DNA of 37,557 bases from Phaeoceros laevis. Its lineage: Eukaryota > Anthocerotophyta > Anthocerotopsida > Notothyladales. Each line of letters begins with the position of its first letter. Within the stretch, counting starts at the first letter, position 1. Under the pieces are notes generated by a model. The model worked only from the letters and a program-made list of their open reading frames with translations, had not been told where the DNA came from and made no database searches. The DNA is taken from NCBI GenBank assembly GCA_049999765.1, contig JBNGIQ010003284.1:1-37557 (forward strand), written 5' to 3'. Of this stretch, positions 1 through 9,800 are shown piece by piece. A program made the translations under genes and the position numbers.

Positions 1-29
1 AAACTCAAGCTCGCGCGGAGCTTGAGTTT
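1..29. repeat. Perfect 12-bp inverted repeat (hairpin) at the window edge
   Basis: Positions 1-12 and 18-29 are exact reverse complements around a 5-base GCGCG loop. The structure begins at the first base of the window, so any T-tract or element boundary on that side cannot be seen. It resembles the stem of a bacterial terminator or the end of a small mobile element; the sequence does not decide between them. Confidence 0.6.
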
Positions 30-183
30 GGCGTCGCGAAAAGTCATTCGTTACTTCGATTGAGGGCGATTCGACGCTAACTTAAGTTTTTATATATGCG
101 AATTTATACGATATGTATTTCAAGGTAATTAAGAATACGGTACAGCTTGACGTGCGATTCTAACGTCCGTAACGTAAAATATG

Positions 184-216
184 AAAAAAACGGCGCTCCT
201 TTTCATAGGAGCGCCG
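184..216 (-). terminator. Bacterial-style intrinsic terminator hairpin
   Basis: Positions 191-200 and 207-216 form a perfect 10-bp GC-rich stem with a 6-base loop. Read on the minus strand the stem is followed directly by seven T residues (184-190). This is the textbook layout of a rho-independent terminator and is unusual in plant nuclear DNA. No bacterial coding region is visible upstream of it on the minus strand. It may mark transferred or contaminating bacterial DNA in the first few hundred bases, or may be chance. Confidence 0.5.
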
Positions 217-323
217 CTTCCGGCAACTAAGCATTTAATTTCTAGAATAAAAGCGATATTATGTATGTATGATGAAAATGAATGCACAAATTTAAAACAA
301 TTGAAAGAACACTTTAAACAAGT

Positions 324-393
324 TTTCCAAATCTGTAGCCTTTCCAAATCTGTAGCCTTTCCAAATCTCTCTAGCCTTTCCACATCTCTAGCC
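324..393. repeat. Tandem repeat, four 17-19 bp units
   Basis: Four consecutive copies start at 324, 341, 358 and 377. The first two are identical 17-mers; the third has a 2-bp insertion and the fourth has substitutions. A partial fifth copy follows. The array lies between the AT-rich edge and the PPR-cluster flank and has no evident coding role. Confidence 0.75.
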
Positions 394-472
394 TTTCCGC
401 TTATGGCCTTGCTTGCTCATGCATGGGGTAAGCACAGATGCATGAGACTGATGGGATAGATTCCCCAGTGTG

Positions 473-545
473 ATATCTGTACATTGTAGTTGCCGGCATG
501 TTAATAATGCAAACGGGCAATTACTGGCAAACCCTTCTATGGACC
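473..545 (+). repeat. Dispersed repeat, copy 1 (partner at 16311-16385)
   Basis: This stretch aligns in the same orientation with 16311-16385. Both contain a GCCGGCATG core, then an ATGC...GGGC block, and about 30 bases later a small inverted repeat around GGCTTTAAGCC (here) or GGGCTTTATACCC (partner). Copies are clearly diverged. PPR-1 and PPR-3 lie on opposite strands, so this same-strand pair is not simply carried by the inverted PPR duplication. The element type is unknown. Confidence 0.4.
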
Positions 546-1020
546 GGCTTTAAGCCGTTTTCCCAGCCGAAAGGTCTTTGCCACAACCGGCGGAAGGGGT
601 GAGGGTACCGGCACTGTTTGCCGGCGTACGCCGGGCCCTGGTCCCAGTCAGAGCTATACTGGTACCCTAACATGGTCTCAGCTGTTGCACATATACGCTC
701 CGAAGGGTCGGTGTCCGATTTGCCTGACTTAGAAGCTGAACCATGGTTTCCTGGATCATCTGTTCCTCCAGACAATTCTGCACCAAACTCCGCAAGTCTT
801 CTGCAGCCGTGTATACAACTTCTTTCTCTGATGCAAGCAATCCTGCACCCAAAAGGCCAGATGTCAAGAACTGTTCGAATAAGCATTTCCAACTCGCATA
901 TATTCTGCAGACATCCAGCATCTTAACCACATACAATTCCATATCTTTGATCTTAGTAATAATATGGACCTGTGAGTGAATGAAAAACGCTGGCTTAGAT
1001 CCAAATTTGTGCGGAGGTTG
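545..1020 (-). pseudogene. Frameshifted remnant resembling an RRP12-like HEAT-repeat protein
   Basis: On the minus strand, about 1000-750 reads as a helical segment with the pattern SEKEVVYTAAEDLRSLVQNC, typical of a HEAT-type repeat. A different frame then continues it (about 735-640) with ERICATAETMLGYQYSSDWD, which resembles the segment of plant RRP12-like (NUC173/HEAT) proteins that contains a conserved Y.Y...WD pattern. A third frame (about 610-550) reads PPVVAKTFRLGKRL, also consistent with that family. One continuous similarity spread over three frames indicates a decayed copy, or an exon with sequence errors. RRP12 works in pre-ribosome export. The family call is from memory of its motifs and is moderate at best. 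Confidence 0.4.
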
Positions 1021-1149
1021 CACTCCACAACCATCTGCGGTACAGCAAGCAACAGGATACCGGCATTACCCACAAGGGAGCTTGGTGATTGCGAGCAACA
1101 GCTCTGGCAGAGGAGCTGTGGACCAGTGGTCAACCTAATAGCATTATTG

Positions 1150-1380
1150 CGAAGGGATGCATGTTTCTTTTTCACAGCTCTCGCAACTGCTCAAGAAAGA
1201 CAGGCAATCAAAGCTACTTTGAATCCAGATAGTACCTGAGATGGGGGCACAAATAACTTTCTAATATCATCCGACACAGGTAATTATGGAGCACTGCTGA
1301 CCAGGACAGGCCAGTCCTTCAATGGATCTGGTTGCGCTGAGGAGACCACGCATGAATACAGCTCGTTTTCTGGCTGTTAC
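1150..1380 (-). repeat. PPR-1 3' flank, homologous to PPR-2 and PPR-3 3' flanks
   Basis: Reading away from the PPR-1 stop codon on the minus strand, the sequence aligns with the DNA after the PPR-3 stop (15698-15930, plus strand). An obvious anchor is the block GTGCCCCCAT.TCAGGTACTAT followed by ATTGCCTGTCTT. Part of it (CAAGGACTGG..., CTCAGGTACT) also matches DNA downstream of PPR-2 (about 6545-6660). Homology beyond the stop codons shows that genomic segments, not processed transcripts, were duplicated. Confidence 0.75.
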
Positions 1381-4300
1381 CTACCAGTAGTCCCCACAAG
1401 AACATTGCCCCTCCTTGTAGACATGGAAGCGGCTTCCATCTCGACAAATGATAGTTCGATTCTCTACTTTGGATATGTAAGCTGTTGCTGTGTGACAATC
1501 CTCACATACCCGCAGATTTTTCACAATTCGTATGGTTGTCCCTTCGGCTGTCTTGTTCAGGGCATATGCGGTAGCCAACTTCTCGCTGTGCCCACACAGC
1601 TCAGCTTCCTTCTCATAATCAGATAGGTCCAGCAACGACGACTGCAGGTGGGGAATATATCCTTCTTTCTTAATCTTAGGGATTAGCTGTTCCAATCTTG
1701 CATAGATACCTTCACTCTCAGGATCCTTCTTGTCCCCGGCAAGAAACGTATGCACCACTCCTTCCATGTCAGTCCACCAGCTCTGACCTGGCTTCTTCCA
1801 TGCCCCCAGTTTCCTTCTCCTTGCCTGCATCTCCTTTGCCGCCTCCCACATCTCAGCGCTTGCATAGATGTTGGACATCAGCACATAAGGTGCTGCATCC
1901 TTTTCGTCCATGCTAACTGCGCCCTTGAAAGCCTGTTCCCCAATCTCCACGTTCTTCCACTTCCGACATGCTCCTAACAGGGTGTACCACAGCACATCAT
2001 TAGGCGGGAAAGGCATCGTCTTGGCTATCTGGAGCGCCTCGTCCAGATGACCTGCACGTCCCAGAAGATCCACCATGCATATGAAGTGCTCCACGGTTGC
2101 ACTGATGCCATAATCTGTGCTCATCGCCTCGAAGTATTCTCGGCCTTTGTCTACTAGACCCACATGACTGCAAACTGTCAGCACACTAATGAATATGATC
2201 CCATTTGGGTGTGTGCCCTCGCATCTCATTCTGTCAAGCAAGTCAAACACGACCTGGCTATCTCCTTGGCGGGCATATCCACTAACTAGTGCACCCCAAG
2301 CCTCAACGCTCCTTGCAGGCAGCGAATCAAACATCCGCTGTGAATCATACATGCTCCCGCACCTTGCGTACATATTTACAAGTGCTGCTCCCACAATGCC
2401 ATCAGCTTGCAGTCCTCGTTCCTCTATCTCTGCATGCAGCTGCTGTCCCAAAGGCAGAGCTGCTACAGCTGCACATGCCTGCAGCAGGCATATGTACGTA
2501 ACAGAATTTGGAGGAGTGCCTTCCTGTTGCATACTGCTGTAAATACTAAGGGCTTCCTGACCCATCCCCTGCTGGCCATACCCTGCAATCATCGCATTCC
2601 ATGCTACAACATTCCTTTTGGGGAGCTTCTCGAACAGTCTGCGAGCATCGCCTAAGCTACCACACTTTGCATACATGTTTACTAAGCTGCCACCTAGAAC
2701 CACATCTTCGTGCAAACCCTGTTCTTCAAGATGCGCATGCAGCTGTTTTCCCTCATGAAGTGCTCCTAAACCTACACTTGCCAATGCCTGCAGCAGACAT
2801 GCATATGTGACAGTATTGGGAGGCGTGAAGCCTTCCTGCTGCATACTCCTATAAAGACTAAGGGCTTCCTCACCCATCCCCTGCTGAGCATACCCTGCGA
2901 GCATCGCATTACATGCAACAATATCCTTCTCTGGAAGTTTGTCATACACACTGAGAGCATCCTCCAGGCTACCACACTTTGAATACATGTTAACCAAGCT
3001 GCTACCAACAACCACATCCTCTTGAAGTCCACGTTCCTTGATCTGTTCATGCAGCTGCTTTCCATCATCAAGAGCTCCTACACCTACACTAGCACATGCC
3101 TGCAGCAGGCATACAAATGTTACAGAATCCGGAGGAGTGAGGCCCTCCTGTTCCATATTTCTGTAAATACTAAGGGCTTGCTGACCCATACCCTGCTGGG
3201 AATACCCTGCAATCATCGCATTCCATGCTACAACATTCTTCTCTGGGAGTTTGTCGAACAATCTGCGAGCATCGTCTAAGCTACCACACTTCGCATACAT
3301 GTATACCAAGCTGCCACGTAGAATCACATCCTCTTGGAGTCCTCGTTCTTCGATCAGTGCATGCAGCTGCTTTCCCTCATGAAGAGCTCCTACACCTACA
3401 CTGGAACATGCCTGAAGCAGGCATAAATATGTAACAGAACTGGGAGTTAGGCCCTCCTCTTGCATAGTCCTATACAGACTAAGGGCTTCCTGACCCATCC
3501 CCTGCTGGGCATACCCTGCAATCATCGCATTCCATGCTACAACATTCCTCTCTGGAAGCTTGTCAAACAGTCTACGAGCATCCCCTAAGCTACCACACTT
3601 TGCGTACATGTTAACCAAGCTGCCACCAAGAACCACATCGTCCAGCAGTCCTCTTTCTTTGATCTGTGCATGAAGATGCTTTCCCTCATCAAGAGCTCCT
3701 ACACCGACACCGGCACATGCCTGCAAGAGGCATACATATGTAACACAATCAGGAGGACCGAGGGCTTCCTGCTGCATTCGCTTGTACAGACGAAGGGCTT
3801 CCAGACCCATACCCTGCTGGGCATACCCTGCAATCATTACAGTCCACGTTACAACATCCCTGGCTGAAAGTTTGTCGAAGATGATGCGAGCATCCTCTAT
3901 GCTTCCACACTGTGCATACATGTTAATCAAGCTTCCGCTAAGGACGACATCCTCTTGCAGTCCTCGCTCTTTAATCTGTGCATGCAGCTGCTTGCCCTCG
4001 TGGAAAGCCCCGACACCTTCACTGGCACATGCCTGCAGCAGGCATACATATGTCACGGAATTGGGAACAGTCAGGCCTTCCTGTTGCATACTCCTGTAAA
4101 GACTAAGGGCTTCTTTACCCATACCCTGTTGAGTATACCCTGCGAGCATCGCATTACATGCTACAATGTTCCTCTCTGGGAGTTTGTGCAATACGTTTCG
4201 AGCATCATCCAGGCTACCACACTTCGCATACATGTTAACCAGCGCAGCTTCAACAAATCTATCTGGCTTCTTTGGATGAGCAAGAATATGAGCATGGACC

Positions 4301-5235
4301 TGCTTTCCGGCAACTAAATCTCTCGCAGCAGCACAAGCTTTCAGAACTGCTAAGAATGTCCGGTCGTCGGGTTTAACAGTAGTCGACTCACACATTTGAC
4401 GATAAAGTCGAACAGCCTCTGCAGCCTCGGTAGCTCCTCCATGTTTAGCGAATGCAAAGATGATGGTAGCCCAGTTATAAGCATCCGGTATAGCGACTTC
4501 GGTAAAGACTTGCATAGCTTCCTTCAACCTCCCATGCGAAGCGTACAGGCCGATGAGGTGGGTGGCCAAGAATGCGTCTCCTTTGTACCCACTTTTCCGA
4601 GCGAGAGCATGGATGCGTCCACCCAAAACCAGGTCCTTGTCCTGGATGCACCTCTTAAGAACACGATAGAAGAGATTGTTGGGTATATGGCATCGTCGCT
4701 GCACCAGTAGGTCCAATGCATCAACAGCGTCAGATAACAGTCCATCCTCACATGATTTCCTGCAAATTTCCATCTCTAAATGGCCCTCAATTGGAGGGAA
4801 AGCTCCATGCCCTTGTATTGAGCTGGATCCAGACTCGACCGTAGTCTTCATCCCAGCGTCCAACCTTGCTAGCTGCGAGTCGACCCAAGCAGGCTTGTGC
4901 TTGTTGTTTAGCCACATGGGAACCTTGGACTCCTTGTGTCTAAAATCAGGATGTCGGGGAGTCGGTTTGCTCCGTCTGTTGTCCCACCACTGCGTAGTAT
5001 CTGTGAAGAAATGTTTCCACAGGACTTCCTGCAGCTCCTCTGGAGGCATTGCTTCCTGTCCACTAAATGCAAAAGTTCTTGCACACCACGCCATTACAGC
5101 TGGGTGCCTCAGGGCTTCAGACCCACCAATCTCAGGTACAAGTACTAGCATGCGCTGCCTCATCCCAGGGATTGGGGACAAACAATTACTGAATGCGAGG
5201 CCGGTCAGCCCCGAATCCAGTGCAGCGACCATCAT
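1381..5235 (-). CDS. PPR-1: PLS-DYW pentatricopeptide repeat RNA-editing factor with N-terminal PDF motif
   Basis: Single-exon gene of 1284 codons. DYW-class PPR proteins bind organelle transcripts and deaminate specific cytidines to uridines. Residues about 65-125 carry WWDNR (83-87) and PDF (96-98), which I recognise as the PDF motif of organellar ssDNA-binding OSB proteins. From about residue 188, eight P-L-S units of about 104 residues follow, then P, L2, S2, E1 and E2 motifs. The C-terminal DYW domain has a PG box (KKPGQSWW), the HSE deaminase motif (H1216, E1218), CEDC zinc ligands (C1244, C1247) and the terminal CSCGDYW. Start: the ATG-ATG pair is conserved in all three copies and no in-frame ATG lies upstream. 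Mitochondrial or plastid localisation is expected from the family; the target site is unknown. It lies in tandem with PPR-2. Confidence 0.92.
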   Translation of the reverse strand: MMVAALDSGLTGLAFSNCLSPIPGMRQRMLVLVPEIGGSEALRHPAVMAWCARTFAFSGQEAMPPEELQEVLWKHFFTDTTQWWDNRRSKPTPRHPDFRHKESKVPMWLNNKHKPAWVDSQLARLDAGMKTTVESGSSSIQGHGAFPPIEGHLEMEICRKSCEDGLLSDAVDALDLLVQRRCHIPNNLFYRVLKRCIQDKDLVLGGRIHALARKSGYKGDAFLATHLIGLYASHGRLKEAMQVFTEVAIPDAYNWATIIFAFAKHGGATEAAEAVRLYRQMCESTTVKPDDRTFLAVLKACAAARDLVAGKQVHAHILAHPKKPDRFVEAALVNMYAKCGSLDDARNVLHKLPERNIVACNAMLAGYTQQGMGKEALSLYRSMQQEGLTVPNSVTYVCLLQACASEGVGAFHEGKQLHAQIKERGLQEDVVLSGSLINMYAQCGSIEDARIIFDKLSARDVVTWTVMIAGYAQQGMGLEALRLYKRMQQEALGPPDCVTYVCLLQACAGVGVGALDEGKHLHAQIKERGLLDDVVLGGSLVNMYAKCGSLGDARRLFDKLPERNVVAWNAMIAGYAQQGMGQEALSLYRTMQEEGLTPSSVTYLCLLQACSSVGVGALHEGKQLHALIEERGLQEDVILRGSLVYMYAKCGSLDDARRLFDKLPEKNVVAWNAMIAGYSQQGMGQQALSIYRNMEQEGLTPPDSVTFVCLLQACASVGVGALDDGKQLHEQIKERGLQEDVVVGSSLVNMYSKCGSLEDALSVYDKLPEKDIVACNAMLAGYAQQGMGEEALSLYRSMQQEGFTPPNTVTYACLLQALASVGLGALHEGKQLHAHLEEQGLHEDVVLGGSLVNMYAKCGSLGDARRLFEKLPKRNVVAWNAMIAGYGQQGMGQEALSIYSSMQQEGTPPNSVTYICLLQACAAVAALPLGQQLHAEIEERGLQADGIVGAALVNMYARCGSMYDSQRMFDSLPARSVEAWGALVSGYARQGDSQVVFDLLDRMRCEGTHPNGIIFISVLTVCSHVGLVDKGREYFEAMSTDYGISATVEHFICMVDLLGRAGHLDEALQIAKTMPFPPNDVLWYTLLGACRKWKNVEIGEQAFKGAVSMDEKDAAPYVLMSNIYASAEMWEAAKEMQARRRKLGAWKKPGQSWWTDMEGVVHTFLAGDKKDPESEGIYARLEQLIPKIKKEGYIPHLQSSLLDLSDYEKEAELCGHSEKLATAYALNKTAEGTTIRIVKNLRVCEDCHTATAYISKVENRTIICRDGSRFHVYKEGQCSCGDYW

Positions 5236-5836
5236 TACGAGCTAGCTAGCTGCTTGACACTGACCTTCCTGCCTGCGGATTTTTGTCCCCTGTGCCGCTG
5301 GCGCCATTAAAGGCGCAAGCCGCTTCAAATTGCTCCCAATCTGCACTCCTCTTACTCACTGGGCACGTCCATCGTCCAAAGCTCTCTGTTCTCATCGTGT
5401 ATACGTAGCCTGACTACAAGCTTGTCATAAATTGGGGAATGGCAACGCCTGCAAGTGTGTGCAACCAGACCAGGGCGGGGATCCAACTGCTCGCTCAAGT
5501 GGTGAGCTGCGACATCAAATACAGACTCTGAATGCAAAATGGGTTGTGAGCCAAGTAGATTCGAAATCCCATGACTTTGGCTCCTATGTGGAGAGTTCTC
5601 TCATGGCTCTTGGAGGCTGCTATATCATGCGATTTCGGATCAGGGATGGCACCAAGTAGCAACGTCGTCACTGTCATTTATCCAGGGAAACCTCCAAAAA
5701 CTCGCTTAAGGATCCAGGGATCACGAAGAAGGAACAAAACATATCCGATGGAGAACGAACGTTGCGCTTAGAACAGCACCTAGCTGCTAGCATGCTATGA
5801 ATGCAGTGCCAGTGGTCCTCATTTCGTTCAGTGTGC
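5236..5836. other. Spacer: PPR-1 5' flank, no further gene seen
   Basis: The first about 45 bases upstream of the PPR-1 start align with the sequences upstream of PPR-2 (10340-10385) and PPR-3 (10870-10909). The rest, to the DYW relic, shows no open frame with recognisable protein similarity and no obvious repeat. Confidence 0.5.
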
Positions 5837-6180
5837 ATCCCCCCACACGAACATGTTCGCACCTTGTAGACATCAAGACTATTTGCGTTCCGTCAGATGA
5901 TAGTTCGCTTTCCTATTCACTATGTGCAATCCTAACAACAGCAAATCTCTTATAGTTCTCCCGGCGGTCTTACTCAGGCATATGAGTTAGCCGATTTCTC
6001 ACAATGCACACACAACTGGGCTTCCTTCAGATACGTCCAACCGCATGCACATGTACTTGACACTTTGGGGACTAGCTGTTCCAAGCTTGCAGATATGAAC
6101 TCTCAGGAACCTTCTTGTCCCAAACAAGACGTGCGCACCACTCCGCCCTGTCAGTCTTCAGCTCTGGCCTGGCTGCTTCC
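5837..6180 (-). pseudogene. Decayed DYW-domain fragment (fourth PPR copy)
   Basis: On the minus strand this aligns base by base with the last about 400 bp of PPR-1. It starts at the PG box (GGAAGCAGCCAGGCCAGAGC), passes through the GTGGTGC...GACAAGAAGG block, the HSE region and the end of the domain, and stops at a corrupted equivalent of the CSCGDYW codons (TGTTCGTGTGGGGG). It contains several in-frame stops and many indels, so it cannot code. It is distinct from the truncated PPR-2 tail, because both contain the VHTFL-equivalent segment. No PPR-repeat sequence adjoins it at 6181 and above, so the rest of this copy is gone. Confidence 0.82.
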
Positions 6181-6540
6181 ATCCAAATACTAGCTCTGAG
6201 TGCCAAGCATCCAGCGAGTACGTATGCTCGGTTCAAGTCTCAACTCCAAGCTAAGCTTCTTACGCACTTCCCAACCGAACTGCAAAACGCGAAGCGTTTT
6301 AGCTTGACCTGACAACGATTCTGATTCGATGCACGACGAGCATTCTTTACCACCACAAGCAGTGAACCTGTGTACACCATTCTTTCACACCTGTAAGCAT
6401 GATAAAATCGTACCTTATGAACGTCTTACTAAGCCTGGTTTTGGCGCCGGAAGTCAAGCCATATTAGCAGCATGTGACCTACCCTTCTTGTCCATCTATA
6501 CAGAAGCACGCTTCTTTTACCAGTTGTGGTACTACTACTT
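6181..6540. other. Spacer without recognised gene
   Basis: Between the DYW relic and the PPR-2 3' flank. Short open frames exist (for example 6329-6556, plus) but none has recognisable similarity, and no repeat stands out. Confidence 0.4.
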
Positions 6541-6678
6541 CAACACTAGTACCTGAGTTGCGTTCACAACCCACTATTCAGATCATCAGACATACCACAG
6601 GGTATCGTGCAGCAATGCCGACCACCACTGACCAGTCCTTGAACGGATCACAATTGCTCGCTGATGATCCGGTTGCAT
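6541..6678 (-). repeat. PPR-2 3' flank, homologous to the other PPR 3' flanks
   Basis: The minus strand contains blocks shared with the PPR-1 and PPR-3 downstream DNA, including GATCC.TTCAAGGACTGG and CTCAGGTACTA. In PPR-1 these lie after the DYW stop codon. Here they lie soon after the truncated coding region, so about 300 bp encoding the last part of the DYW domain were deleted. Confidence 0.6.
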
Positions 6679-6716
6679 CACTGATTGCAGAGAGAAGCAC
6701 TGATTGCACAGAGAAG
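6679..6716. repeat. 19-bp tandem duplication at the PPR-2 deletion junction
   Basis: Positions 6679-6697 and 6698-6716 are the same 19-mer with one mismatch. It sits where the DYW coding sequence of PPR-2 stops aligning with PPR-1, next to the shared 3' flank, and may be a scar of the deletion event. Confidence 0.7.
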
Positions 6717-6836
6717 AGCACATGGTTTCTACCCCTGCCAGCAACAACGTATGCAGGTGGGGCGAATATCCTTCCTCAGTTCGGGGACTAGTTTTTCCAG
6801 CCTTGCATAGAAACCTACACTCTCAAAGTGCTTCTT
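6717..6836 (-). pseudogene. Frameshifted start of the PPR-2 DYW domain
   Basis: In PPR-2 the frame shifts just after the VHTFLVG segment and the open frame ends at 6815 with unrelated residues. In the next frame the minus strand continues with KKHFESVGFYARLEKLVPEL, matching KKHPESEGIYARLEKLVPKI of PPR-3. It then decays and stops before the HSE deaminase motif. The catalytic and zinc-binding part is missing altogether. Confidence 0.8.
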
Positions 6837-9800
6837 TCCCCAACTAGAAACGTATGCACCACTCCACCAGTGTCAATCCACCAGCTCTCACCTGGACTCT
6901 TCCATGCCCCCGACTTTATTCTCCTTGCCTGAATCCCTTTTGCCGCCTCCCACATCTCAGCACTTGCATAAATATTGGACATCAACACATAACTTGCAGC
7001 ATCCTTTTCATCCATGCTAACTGCACTCTTGAAAGCCTGTTGTCCAATCTTCACGTTCTTCCACTTTAGACAAGCGCCTAACAGAGTATGCCATACTACA
7101 TCATTAGGTGGGAAAGGCATGGTCTTGACCATTTGTAGTGCCTCCTCCAGATGACCTGCACGCCCCAGAAGATCCACCATACATATGAAGTGCTCCATGG
7201 TTGCACTGATACCATAATCTGCGCTCATTCCCTCAAAGTATTCTCGGCCTTTGTCCACCAGACCCGCATGACTGCAAACTGACAGCACACTAAGGAACAT
7301 GATCTCATTCGGGTGCGTACCCTCCAATCTCATCCTGTCAAACAAGTCAAACACGACTTGACTATCTCCTTGGCGGGCATATCCACTAACAAGTGCACCC
7401 CAAGCTTCAACTCTTCGTGCAGGCAATGAATCAAATATCCGCTGTGAAGCAAACATACTCCCGCACTTTGCATACATATTTACGAGTGCTCCTGCCACAA
7501 TGCTATCAGTTTGCATTCCTTGCTCCTCAATCTCTGCATGTAGCTGCTCTCCCAGAGGCAGAGCTGCTACACCTGCACATGCCTGCAGCAGGCATACATA
7601 CGTTACGGAGTTGGCACGAGTACTGCCTTCAAGTTGCATACTGCTGTAAAGACTAAGGGCTTCGTGCCCCATCCCCTGCTGCGCATACCCTCCAATCATC
7701 GCATTCCATGCTACAATATTCCTCTCTGGAAATTTGTCAAACACCATGCGAGCATCCTCTAAGCTATCACACTTGGCGTACATGTTAACCAAGCTGCCTG
7801 CTAGAACCGCCTCTTCCTGCGTTCCTTGTTCTTTAATCTGTGCATGGAGCTGCTTTCCCTCATGAAGAGCTCCTGCACCTACATTGGCACATGCCTGCAG
7901 CAGGCATGCATATGTAACATAATCAGGAGGTGTGACGCCTTCCAGTTGCATACAGCTGTAAAGACTAAGGGCTTCCTGACCCATCCCCTGCTGGGCATAC
8001 CCTGCAATCATCGCATTCCATGCAACAACATTCCTCACTGAAAGTCTGTCGAACACCCTGCGAGCATCCACCAAGCTACCACACTTTGCGTGCATGTTGA
8101 CCAAGCTGCCGCCTAGAACCACGTCCTCCATTAGTCCTCGTTCTTTGATTTGCGCATGCAGCTGCTTCCCCTCATCAAGAGCACCTACACCTACATCGGC
8201 ACATGCATGCAGTAAGCATACATATGTAACAGGACTGGGAGTGAAGCCTTCCTGTTGCATTTTACTGTAAAGACTAAGGGCTTCCTGACCCATCCCCTGC
8301 TGGGCATACCCAGCAAGTATCGCATTCCATGCCACAATATTCCTCCCAGGAAGTTTGTCAAACACTCTGCGAGCATCATCCAAGCAACCACACTTCGCAT
8401 ACATGTTCACCAAGCTGCCGCCCAGAACCACATCCTCTAGCAGTCCTCGTGTATTGATTTCTGCATGTAGCCTCTTTCCCTCGTCAAGAGCTCCTACACC
8501 AACACTGCCACATGCCTGCAGCAGGCATACATATGTAACAGAACTAGGTGAACTGAGGACTTCGTGTTGCATACTTCTGTAAAGATTAAGGGCTTCCTGA
8601 CCCATCCCCTGCTTCACATATCCTGCAAGCATCGCATTACATGCTATAGTATTCCTCACTGGAAGTTCATCAAACAAGCTGCGAGCATCCTCCAAGCTAC
8701 CACACTTCGCATACATGTTAACCAAGCTGCCGCCTAGAACCACATCCGCTTGCATTCCTCCTTCCTTTATTCTTGCATGCAGCTGCTTGCCCTCAACCAG
8801 GGCTCCAACACCTACACTGGCACATGCCTGCAACAGGCTTACATATGTTACAGAATTTGGAGGAGTGATGCCTTCCGCCTCCATACTCCTATAAAGACTA
8901 AGGGCTTCCTGACCCATCCCCTGCTGAGCATACCCTGCAATCAGCACAGTCCAAGTTACGACATCCTTGACTGAGATTGTTTCAAACAGCTTGCGAGCAT
9001 CCTCTACGCTCCCGCACTTCGCATACATGTGCATCAAGCTGACTCCTAGAACCTCATCTTCTTCCAGGCCTTGCTCTTTGATCTGTGCATGCAGCTGCTT
9101 TCCCTCGTCAAGAGCTTCTTTTCGTATACTGCCACATGCCTGCAGCAGGTATCTAAATGTAACAGAATTGGGAGAGGTGAGACCTTCCTGCTGCATGTTT
9201 CTGTAAAGACCAAGGGCTTCCTGACTCATCCCCTGCTGGGCACACCCTGCAATCATAGCGGTCCACGTTACAACATTCCTGTCTGAAAGTTTGTCGAACA
9301 ATCTGCGAGCATCCTCTAAGCTTCCGCACTTTGCGTACATGTTAACTAGCGCCGCTTGAACAAATATATCCGGCTTCCGTGGACTAGCAAGAATACGGGC
9401 ATGAACCTCCTTTCCGGCAGCTAAATCTCTTGCAGCAGCACAAGCCTTTAAGACTGCTGTATAGATATGGTCGTCCGAATTGATGGTAGTTGACTCGCAC
9501 ATTAGCCGATACAGTCGCAAAGCCTCTGCAGACTCGGTGGCGTCTCCATTCCTTGCATATGCGAAGATGATAGCAGCCCAGTTATACGAGTCGGGTGTAG
9601 AGACTTTGGTAAACACTGTCCTTGCTTCCTCCAGACTCCCATGCGAAGCATAAAGACCAATTAGGTGGGTGGCCAAAAATGCGTCTCCATCATACCCGCT
9701 TTTGACGGTGAGAGCATGGACGCGTCTGCCCAAAACCAAGTCCTTGTCGTTGATGCACCTCTTAAGGACACGATAGAAGAGATTGTTGGGTACATGGCAC

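Noticed and set aside
2189-4751. Many plus-strand open frames opposite PPR-1 with recurring peptides such as TGTCLQQAY and LLTHPLLGIPCNHR
   Set aside because: They repeat with the 311-bp PPR unit and are antisense shadows of the conserved PPR codons; the same peptides appear opposite PPR-2 and PPR-3.
5837-6180. The DYW relic as the displaced C-terminus of PPR-2
   Set aside because: PPR-2 keeps its own copy of the VHTFL region and its own 3' flank, so the relic duplicates rather than completes it.
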